Shown piece by piece: positions 1-5,986 of a stretch of DNA of 13,852 nucleotides. The DNA lies in contig DAOWOP010000058.1 in NCBI GenBank assembly GCA_030642005.1, positions 1 through 13,852 of the forward strand, written 5' to 3'. A program made the position numbers and the translations under genes. Each line of letters opens with the position of its first letter. The stretch's first letter is position 1. Source of the stretch: Planctomycetales bacterium. Its GTDB lineage: Bacteria; Planctomycetota; Phycisphaerae; SM23-33. The notes beneath the pieces are model-generated. The model saw nothing but the letters and a program-made list of their open reading frames with translations, was not told the DNA's origin and did no database searches.

Positions 1-12
1 AGCGCCGTCTGC

Positions 13-594
13 TTAATCAGTAACAGGCGGCGCTCCAAATACGCCGTGCATCAGCCCCGCCGAGCGACGCTTATAAATCATGTGCATATCGTCGTTGTAC
101 TGACCCATCTTGGAGAAGAATATCCACGACAGTTCCTTATGGAGCACGAGGTTGTCGGGGTTATAGTACAGCCCCCTGTCGCGCAGCAGACGGATACCGT
201 TGGATACCCACATCCATCGCTCTTCCGGTGTGTGGGTGGCTACGGAGATGTTCCAGGCCATGTCCCATGCGTGGAACGACCAGACGCCGGGAAAGTGAGG
301 CGACAGGTCGCATATAAGGTCGCGCAACTGCTGGGCGTCGAAAAATTTCCCATCGCTCTTCAGTTGCTGGGATCGCAGCCAAAGGTACGTCAGCAGCGGC
401 GCCCGCAATCCGCCCGGAGCAACCTGCAACAGCACGGTACGGGGATGCTTGGCTATGCCTGCGTCGGAAGTAACGGTCGTCAATTTCAGCCGATGACGCT
501 GGGATTCGATGGGCTTTTGCAGCATCACCGCACCGGTTATCGCCGAGCCTGCTATCGCAAGCATCACAAGTTGTATTAAACGTTGTCGTAACAT
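13..594 (-). CDS. Membrane-anchored hypothetical protein, possibly truncated
   Basis: This 193-aa protein has no function I can name. Residues about 8-26 are hydrophobic after a basic N-terminus (MLRQR), so it is probably a single-pass membrane protein with most of its chain outside the cytoplasm. The rest is rich in aromatic residues, with the blocks PHFPGVWSFHAWDMAWNIS (about 99-117), ERWMWVSNGIRLLRD (about 125-139) and ELSWIFFSKM (about 153-162). I associate these blocks with a conserved planctomycete family whose members, from memory, continue well past the APP motif where this copy stops. The TAA stop at 13-15 lies too near the window edge to test that. The gene is last in the minus-strand SPFH/ABC cluster, 70 bp after the permease, and the gap is filled with 7-bp repeats. 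No good Shine-Dalgarno is visible before the ATG at 594. The start is chosen because the membrane segment follows it directly. Confidence 0.75.
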   Translation of the reverse strand: MLRQRLIQLVMLAIAGSAITGAVMLQKPIESQRHRLKLTTVTSDAGIAKHPRTVLLQVAPGGLRAPLLTYLWLRSQQLKSDGKFFDAQQLRDLICDLSPHFPGVWSFHAWDMAWNISVATHTPEERWMWVSNGIRLLRDRGLYYNPDNLVLHKELSWIFFSKMGQYNDDMHMIYKRRSAGLMHGVFGAPPVTD

Positions 595-606
595 AATTCA
601 AAGACA

Positions 607-665
607 GGGACTTGGGACTTGGGACTAGGAAAAAAATCCGCAATCCTCAATCCTCAATCCGCAAT
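607..665. repeat. Two 7-bp tandem repeat arrays between genes
   Basis: On the plus strand there are three units GGGACTT, GGGACTT, GGGACTA at 607-627. An A-rich spacer follows, then four units CCGCAAT, CCTCAAT, CCTCAAT, CCGCAAT at 638-665. The last base of the second array is the first base of the permease stop codon (665-667, minus strand). The arrays fill most of the 70-bp gap between the permease and the 193-aa gene. The form matches STRR-type heptanucleotide repeats. No hairpin between the two arrays is evident, and I assign no function. Confidence 0.85.
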
Positions 666-2194
666 CAGGTTACTCCCGCCAGTTCTCTTCGTCGGAATAT
701 CAGCCAGCCGACGGTCAGCGCCAGTATTGTTCGCAGGCCCATCCCGGCTTGTATTTCCAGTCCTGTCGTTTGCCAGAATCGGCCTGAACCGGTTCCGGCT
801 TGTTTGAATGTTATCAGGTACTCCCTTATCAGCGTTCGCGGCGGGATATACGCCCCATCGACCAGTGAATCGGTTGCAGAGGTCGTCGAGAATGTCGGCA
901 GGGCTGTGAAAACGCCCTTGACCAGGTAATGGCTGAAATACTCAAAGGCCGACGGATCGGCATCTTGCGGCAGGCGCGTAGCGTCATGAAGGAAGCCGCT
1001 CATCATACTGATTGTGAAAATCATCATTACCGACAGGCACGTAATCGGGAACGACAGGAACACGCCGAACAGCACCGCCGCCGCGGCGAGAAACATCAGT
1101 TTCAGCAGGATCAACAGGCCAGCGCGAATGAGGTTGCCTTCGAAGCCGCCGACGCGCTGGAGGACGGCGATTTCTTCCGGCTCGATCTTTATTATCGTGC
1201 CGGGCTGGCGGTTGATGTAGAAGACGGTCAGCCGGCCGTCGTCGGTAACGCACCGGGGATCGACCATGAAGGACGAGGTCGTTTTCGTCGAATCGCTTCG
1301 TGGTACAGGCTGGACGAAACCGGTTCGCGGGTTTTCTATCTTCCAGAAACTGTGGAGGATAGTCGCGTGCGACTTGAACGGGTTGAGTTTATAGCGGACC
1401 TGGAGCAGTGGGCCGTCGGCCGGCGCAGGCTTCAGGCCGGTAAAGGTCAGTCCAATGGCCTTGCCGGGCCTGATTAATTTTATTTCATCGAGGATTTGTT
1501 CGCGTAGGGCGAACTCGATTTCCGCCATCGCTTTTTGGCGGAACTCAACGTTGTGGAAAAGTCTTTCGGCCTCGGTCTCATCGCCAACCCTTTTTCGTAT
1601 GTGGTTGCGGATAAGAGTGTCTTCGCCCCTTTCTTCGATGAGTCGCTTCATCCTGTACTGAAAGAGTCTGTCAATGTTGAACGGTTCGGGCAGATATGTC
1701 GCGCGGGCGGTGAACATTTCGTTCTCCACGCCGAGGCGGTCGAAGTCAGGCCTTCTTTGCTGCACAAGCCCGGCAGCCGCCTTTTGCTCCATTTGGGTCG
1801 GCTGTTTGCGAATGTGCTGTGCGAGGGCGTAGATAGTGCCCATAGCCGCCGCCAGGAGCAGTACGTTCAGCAGTACTACGCCGCACCAGCGCCCCAGCAC
1901 GTATTGCCACCTGGCCAGGGGCTTGCTGGCGACGGTGAAGATGTACTTGTGGCGGATGTCGCCGGTGATAATGCTGGTGGTCAGGAAGATCGTTACCAGG
2001 CAAAGCAGCAGTTGCGTCAGCGATGTGCTGTAGGCCAGGAATGTCTGGATGCGTCCCTTGAGCGTGCCGTCGCCGGTCATTTTGAATCCGACGCCCAGGA
2101 CGCACACCGCCAGGAGAATGCCGAAGACAACGATAATCCTGGTGCGGGCGCACTGGAGAAACGTTTCACGAGTAACGGCCCAGATGTTGCGCAT
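665..2194 (-). CDS. ABC-2 type transporter permease with large soluble insert
   Basis: This is a 509-aa membrane subunit of an ABC transporter of the ABC-2 (NatB/NosY-like) class. Hydrophobic segments lie at about 20-38, 60-80, 103-125, 357-378, 380-400, 423-440 and 486-502. Between the third and fourth segments is a soluble region of about 220 residues (about 130-350), charged and probably partly helical in its first half. The block GDIRHKYIFTVASKPLARW (78-96) corresponds to the REIEDKTILTVVSKPVPRP block of the plus-strand permease at 8448. The C-terminus FRRRELAGV is the usual arginine-rich end of these permeases. The ATG lies 2 bp after the ATPase stop, and a GAGGA Shine-Dalgarno sits inside the ATPase gene, so the two are surely co-expressed. 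The substrate cannot be read from the sequence. Confidence 0.9.
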   Translation of the reverse strand: MRNIWAVTRETFLQCARTRIIVVFGILLAVCVLGVGFKMTGDGTLKGRIQTFLAYSTSLTQLLLCLVTIFLTTSIITGDIRHKYIFTVASKPLARWQYVLGRWCGVVLLNVLLLAAAMGTIYALAQHIRKQPTQMEQKAAAGLVQQRRPDFDRLGVENEMFTARATYLPEPFNIDRLFQYRMKRLIEERGEDTLIRNHIRKRVGDETEAERLFHNVEFRQKAMAEIEFALREQILDEIKLIRPGKAIGLTFTGLKPAPADGPLLQVRYKLNPFKSHATILHSFWKIENPRTGFVQPVPRSDSTKTTSSFMVDPRCVTDDGRLTVFYINRQPGTIIKIEPEEIAVLQRVGGFEGNLIRAGLLILLKLMFLAAAAVLFGVFLSFPITCLSVMMIFTISMMSGFLHDATRLPQDADPSAFEYFSHYLVKGVFTALPTFSTTSATDSLVDGAYIPPRTLIREYLITFKQAGTGSGRFWQTTGLEIQAGMGLRTILALTVGWLIFRRRELAGVT

Positions 2195-2196
2195 CG

Positions 2197-3402
2197 TCAG
2201 CGGTCCTCAGAGTCGCCGTGGCCGGTCAGTTCGTCAATTACGTTACGGTCAACACTCCCGTCCTTTTGTGGCGTCGGCCTGGGCGGCGGGGGAGTTCCTT
2301 CGGGTTGAGCCGGTGTGGGTTTTGCTTTTTCGTCCTTGGCCAGCAGTTCTGTGATAACGCCGCTGTCGGGCTTTACCCGGCTCGGCGGCGCCGGCGATGG
2401 AGGCTGGTCCGTCGCCGCTGCCGGCGCTTCCGGCCTGGCGAGGAGTTCTTCGATTACCTTTCGCGGCGTCTGGTCCGGGGCGGCGAGGAGGAATTCGGCC
2501 ACCTCACCCGTCTTTACCGAATCGGCCGACTGAAGCCGGGTCTGCGCCTTCCGGACGATGCGAAGAAACAGGGCTTCGAGTTTATCCTTCGGACTCTCGA
2601 CTGAAATGACCTGTTTGTTTGCCTGGGCCAGGACCCGTCGGACCGCAGCGCTTGTGGCCTCGTCAAGACGCTCCGTAACTATCTGGGTGAGGCTGGCGCG
2701 GCTGAGCAGGTCTTCCAGCGTCCCTTCCGAACGGAGTTGACCGGCGAAGAGTATTCCGACGCGGTCGCAGACGTCTTCGGTGTCGGCCAGCAGGTGCGAG
2801 GAGAGGATGACGGTCTTTCCTCTCCGGCTCAATTCCGCGATGAGGTCTTTGAACTGTCTTGCTGCCAGCGGGTCCATGCCGCTGGTCGGCTCGTCGAGGA
2901 TCAGCAAATCCGGGTCGTTGATGAGCGCCTGGGCCATGCCGATGCGGCGCTGCATACCCTTGGAGTATTCTCCGATCCGCCGATATGCCGATCCGGTCAA
3001 CCCGACCATATCCAGCAGCATTCCGATTCGGCGTTTGCGTTCCCGGCGAGGCTGGCCGAAGAGCCGGCCGTAGTAGTCCAGCGTCTCGTTGGCGTCGAGG
3101 AACGGATACAGGTATGATTCTTCCGGCAGGAAGCCGATGCGAGCCTTGGTCCGCACGTCGGAGGGGCTTTTACCGAAGACCGTTACCCGTCCGCGGGTCG
3201 GGTACAACAGCGACAGTATTATCTTCAGCGTCGTCGATTTGCCCGACCCGTTAGGCCCCAGCAGGCCATAGACCTCGCCGGCGCGGATGTTCAGGTCGAG
3301 GTTGCGCACGGCGGCAACCTTCTCGCGCAGCCAGAAGTCGCGGAAGACCTTCGTCAGGCCAGCCGTGCGAACGACGATGTCGTTGTCTTTATCTGCGGAC
3401 AT
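2197..3402 (-). CDS. ABC transporter ATP-binding protein with repeated proline-rich tail
   Basis: This 401-aa cytoplasmic ATPase powers the adjacent ABC-2 permease. The nucleotide-binding domain spans about 8-235. It has Walker A GPNGSGKST (49-57), a Q-loop region reading FLPEE with Glu where Gln is usual (about 91-95, common in NatA-like proteins), signature YSKGMQRR (146-153), Walker B LLILDEP (166-172) and the H-loop His203 in SSHLL. Typical members have about 300 residues. This one has an extra tail from about 295 that is rich in Pro, Ala and charged residues and carries a recurring motif: VAEFLLAAP (301-309), VIEELLARPE (316-325), VITELLAKDE (349-358) and VIDELTGHGD (388-397). Low-complexity Pro/Ala linkers separate the copies, which looks like a series of short binding motifs. 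The gene starts 75 bp after the HflK-like gene, with a palindrome in the gap and only a weak ribosome-binding site. Confidence 0.95.
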   Translation of the reverse strand: MSADKDNDIVVRTAGLTKVFRDFWLREKVAAVRNLDLNIRAGEVYGLLGPNGSGKSTTLKIILSLLYPTRGRVTVFGKSPSDVRTKARIGFLPEESYLYPFLDANETLDYYGRLFGQPRRERKRRIGMLLDMVGLTGSAYRRIGEYSKGMQRRIGMAQALINDPDLLILDEPTSGMDPLAARQFKDLIAELSRRGKTVILSSHLLADTEDVCDRVGILFAGQLRSEGTLEDLLSRASLTQIVTERLDEATSAAVRRVLAQANKQVISVESPKDKLEALFLRIVRKAQTRLQSADSVKTGEVAEFLLAAPDQTPRKVIEELLARPEAPAAATDQPPSPAPPSRVKPDSGVITELLAKDEKAKPTPAQPEGTPPPPRPTPQKDGSVDRNVIDELTGHGDSEDR

Positions 3403-3413
3403 AATTTCAAAGA

Positions 3414-3472
3414 GAATATTGAATATTGAACCACGGCACGCCTGCCGTGCCAGGGTTCGTTATTCAATATTC
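3414..3472. repeat. 59-bp near-perfect palindrome with GAATATT heptads
   Basis: The element is symmetric about position 3443. The paired blocks are 3414-3425 with 3461-3472 (12 bp), 3428-3432 with 3454-3458 (5 bp, GAACC/GGTTC) and 3435-3440 with 3446-3451 (6 bp, GGCACG/CGTGCC), with a 5-base loop. Two symmetric 2x2 interruptions break the stem. The left arm begins with GAATATT twice in tandem. In the minus-strand transcript this hairpin lies just after the stop of the HflK-like gene and 11 bases before the ATPase start. It could therefore act as a processing, stability or attenuation element, or be a REP-like mobile repeat. No U-tract follows on the minus strand, so a simple intrinsic terminator is unlikely. 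Confidence 0.85.
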
Positions 3473-3477
3473 ATTTT

Positions 3478-4890
3478 TTACCTGTTCCGATCTTTCTTCC
3501 AGTCTGGTTTCAACCTGAGTCTTTCTCTGTCTCTTCGACGTCTTACTTCGGGGTCCTCATTGATGCGAAGGACTGTCTTCTTTCCCGGCGTGATGTAGTA
3601 TTTCAGTATCGTTGGCGCTGTGAGGATTTCTTCTTTCTTTTCGGCCCATAGTCGCTGGAGCATCAGGTCGGGTGTGGCGAGGAACTTGTCGATGAGTTTT
3701 TCAAATCGTCCCGCCCGTGCTTCGACACGCTGGCGTATGGTGGCGCTGTATGATTTTGCCTCGTTGATGATGCGCGCGGCGCCCCCGCCGGTCTGATTCG
3801 ACACCAGCAGTTGGTTGATTTTTTGAAGTTCTTCAGTAGCGGCGGTTTCATAGCCTTTTTCGCGCGCCTTGGCGTAACTCTGGAGCAGGCCGGTATCGCC
3901 CGGCTTGTCGTGATCTCCCGTCAGTTTCTTGTAACTTCCCCCGGCGGCGGCCGAGAGCATTTCATTGGCCTGACCTTTGGCCTTGTTTATCAGTTTGTCC
4001 CGCTTCGTGGCGGCGCTGCTTACGGCGTCAAATGCGGCAATCGCCGCCAGGGGTACGGTGCTGGTGGGGACCTCGATCCTTTCGATCCTGATGCCGCTGT
4101 TAAATTTATTGAGGCGCTGCTGGGCGATCTCTGCGACGGCGTCGGCAAATTCCTTCTGGCCGGCAGGATAGATCGATTCGACGGTGCGTGTGGCAGCGGC
4201 GCAGATGGCGGCGCAGCAAACAGCGGATCGCACCGTCTCGTCGGCGCGACGGGATTTGAGAACGCCTTCTTTATCGAGGTCCATCCCGGTGATGTTGTGG
4301 ATTAATTGCATTACCGCCGCCGGGTCAGGCCCGCCGGATTGAGAGGTTTTGGTTTTCTTTGCGGGGAAACTGTAGAAGCAGGTCAGTTTCACGTGTATCA
4401 GTCCGCGGTCGCCGGTCAGCAGCGTCCCATCCCACCCAGGTCGGAGGCCTCCTTTCGGCGCTTGGCGATCACGGAGCGGCCTGAGGGTGTCTTCGGGCGT
4501 TTCGTGGCACCAGAAATCGTTGATGTCCACCTTTTGCTGGCCCGTGGGAACTTTCATGACTCGCCCGATCGGTTCCGGTACGGACCACCTCAGCCCAGGC
4601 CCCAGCACGCGTGTGTCCACGAGCGTACGCTTGTCTATGCCGCCCTGAATCCGTCCCAAAAGCAGTTTGACGCCGCACTGGGCCGGGGCAATCTGCGTCA
4701 GGCCGGTAAAGAAGAACAGCACCACCACGCCGATCATAAAGAATGACAGAAGGCGGAAACTCAGCCTGAGGGCATCGGCCAGGGACTTATTGGCAGTGTC
4801 CATTTTCTCTTCGTCGGCCTGCATCGAAGGGCCTGGAGGAGGCACGTTAAGAGGGTTGTCCGGCCCGTTTTGTATATTGTTGTCTTTCAT
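3478..4890 (-). CDS. SPFH/Band 7 membrane protein, HflK-like
   Basis: This 470-aa protein has a soluble, proline-rich N-terminus, one membrane segment (about 46-66) and then an SPFH (prohibitin/Band 7) domain. The domain starts at IAPAQCGVKLLLGRI (67-81) and includes the family's VLGPGLRWSVPEPIGRV stretch (95-111). It is followed by a long alanine- and charge-rich helical region (about 285-420) likely to form a coiled coil. The C-terminal ILKYYITPGKKTVLRINED resembles RKYILGLDRDKIEIWLNLEED at the end of the 759-aa protein, which suggests the two are paralogues. HflK and HflC of other bacteria form hetero-oligomeric membrane cages around FtsH, but no FtsH gene is seen here. A Cys-rich patch, AVCCAAICAAA (223-233), is unusual for this family. 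The gene follows the HflC-like gene by 13 bp, an HflK/HflC-type pairing in reversed order. Confidence 0.9.
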   Translation of the reverse strand: MKDNNIQNGPDNPLNVPPPGPSMQADEEKMDTANKSLADALRLSFRLLSFFMIGVVVLFFFTGLTQIAPAQCGVKLLLGRIQGGIDKRTLVDTRVLGPGLRWSVPEPIGRVMKVPTGQQKVDINDFWCHETPEDTLRPLRDRQAPKGGLRPGWDGTLLTGDRGLIHVKLTCFYSFPAKKTKTSQSGGPDPAAVMQLIHNITGMDLDKEGVLKSRRADETVRSAVCCAAICAAATRTVESIYPAGQKEFADAVAEIAQQRLNKFNSGIRIERIEVPTSTVPLAAIAAFDAVSSAATKRDKLINKAKGQANEMLSAAAGGSYKKLTGDHDKPGDTGLLQSYAKAREKGYETAATEELQKINQLLVSNQTGGGAARIINEAKSYSATIRQRVEARAGRFEKLIDKFLATPDLMLQRLWAEKKEEILTAPTILKYYITPGKKTVLRINEDPEVRRRRDRERLRLKPDWKKDRNR

Positions 4891-4903
4891 AGTCTTGCGC
4901 TCG

Positions 4904-5854
4904 TCAATCTTCCTTGGCCGTTACCGGTTTTGTGGTCTTCCCGTCGTAGAGCGGCGGCAGCGAGGGGCCTTTGCTGAAGAAACCTATGCTATGCTGCACG
5001 GACGGGTCGAGCAGGAAGATGGAGTTTTCCTTCATCGTTTCCTGCAGGAAGTCCAGTTCGCGCAGGAACATGGCGAACTGTTCGTGTCCTTTGAACTTTT
5101 CGTAGAACTCAGCGGCGGCGCGGTCGCCCTCGGCGCGGATGCTTTTGGCTTCGGCGCGGGCGAATTCGAGGATCTGATCGCGGGCGGCTTCGGCCCGGCT
5201 GCGAATGGCGTCAGCGGCGGCCTGGCCGAGACCCTCGTAAGATTTGGCCACACGGTTGCGCTCTTCCTGCATGTTCTCGATGACTATTTTCGTAACGCTC
5301 TTGGGCAGCCCAAGGTTCTTAATGCCCAGCGTTACCACTTCGATACCGTAGTCCTTGGCAGCACGCTCCTGAACCGACGGGAGTATCTCATTTTCCTCAA
5401 TTTGGGGAATAAGCATCCTGGTCGGATCGGTATTGATGAAATCCTCCAGCCGGTGCTTGCCGACAACCTGCTTCTTGATGTCGCGGACCATGCTGCGGAT
5501 GCGTACTTCAGCCTCGGCAACGGTGCTGATGCGGCGGATGAACAGGTCGGCATCGTTTATCCGCCATCCGCAAAAGACCGTTACGAGAACGTTCTGCTTG
5601 TCGGCGGTCTGTATCTGTTCGTGGGTGTCCTCGAAGATAAATATCCGCGCGTCGTAGCGAACCATGCGCTGGAACGGCCAAGGCCACTTCAAGCGCCACC
5701 CCGCGTCCGTGTGACCGTAAATGGCGTTCTCGGCCTTGCCGAAAGTCTCGATGATGACTATCTCATCGAACCCGACCTTGAAGAGGACGGTATGACAAAG
5801 CATCCCCAACACCACTATCAACAACAGGAAGACAATCCAGCCATGTTTTCGCAT
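4904..5854 (-). CDS. SPFH/Band 7 membrane protein, HflC-like
   Basis: This 316-aa protein has an N-terminal membrane anchor (about 6-25) and an SPFH domain (about 26-190). The domain contains the family's early ETFGKAENAI and GWRLKWPWPFQRM blocks (36-64). It is followed by the HflC hallmark helix, IENMQEERNRVAKSYEGLGQ (192-211), then an alanine/arginine-rich coiled coil (about 212-256) and a short C-terminal strand (NSIFLLDPS, 277-285). Length and layout fit HflC (usually about 290-340 aa). HflC partners with HflK to shape a membrane microdomain and modulate FtsH; here the likely partner is the neighbouring 470-aa protein. The start is well supported: AGAGGAG lies 7 bases before the ATG. The 132-bp gap upstream, towards the 759-aa gene, is full of heptad repeats. 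Confidence 0.93.
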   Translation of the reverse strand: MRKHGWIVFLLLIVVLGMLCHTVLFKVGFDEIVIIETFGKAENAIYGHTDAGWRLKWPWPFQRMVRYDARIFIFEDTHEQIQTADKQNVLVTVFCGWRINDADLFIRRISTVAEAEVRIRSMVRDIKKQVVGKHRLEDFINTDPTRMLIPQIEENEILPSVQERAAKDYGIEVVTLGIKNLGLPKSVTKIVIENMQEERNRVAKSYEGLGQAAADAIRSRAEAARDQILEFARAEAKSIRAEGDRAAAEFYEKFKGHEQFAMFLRELDFLQETMKENSIFLLDPSVQHSIGFFSKGPSLPPLYDGKTTKPVTAKED

Positions 5855-5873
5855 AATCCTACTCCTCTTGTTT

Positions 5874-5981
5874 TAGTAATTAGTGATTCGTAATTCGTAA
5901 TTGGTCAAAAAATACCTGATTACCAATTACGAATTACCAATTACTAATTACCAACTACGAATTACCAATTACGAATTACCA
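5874..5981. repeat. ATTACCA/ATTACGA heptad array with 76-bp inverted repeat
   Basis: Nine consecutive 7-bp units run from 5919 to 5981 in the order ATTACCA, ATTACGA, ATTACCA, ATTACTA, ATTACCA, ACTACGA, ATTACCA, ATTACGA, ATTACCA. Four and a half units of the same family run in the opposite orientation at 5874-5905 (TAGTAAT, TAGTGAT, TCGTAAT, TCGTAAT, TGGT). As a result 5876-5905 pairs with 5922-5951 at 28 of 30 positions, with a 16-base loop. The array fills the gap between the 759-aa and HflC-like genes. It ends 5 bp from the 759-aa gene's stop (5987-5989, minus strand) and leaves the HflC-like gene's Shine-Dalgarno free. Sixteen bases (5890-5905) recur exactly at 9831-9846. Confidence 0.92.
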
Positions 5982-5986
5982 GTCTT

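Noticed and set aside
1535..2308. 257-aa plus-strand frame over the permease/ATPase junction
   Set aside because: It is a shadow of two overlapping real genes on the minus strand, with no domain and unlike composition.
3435..3479. Plus-strand intrinsic terminator (hairpin followed by T6)
   Set aside because: No plus-strand gene ends here, and the T-run is simply the complement of the A-rich end and stop codon of the HflK-like gene.
4667..5893. 408-aa plus-strand open frame over the HflC-like gene
   Set aside because: It lies opposite a convincing SPFH gene with a good Shine-Dalgarno; its sequence shows no recognisable domain and it ends inside the repeat array.
5919..5981. CRISPR-like array
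   Set aside because: The units are 7 bp with no unique spacers between them and no cas genes nearby; this is a tandem repeat.
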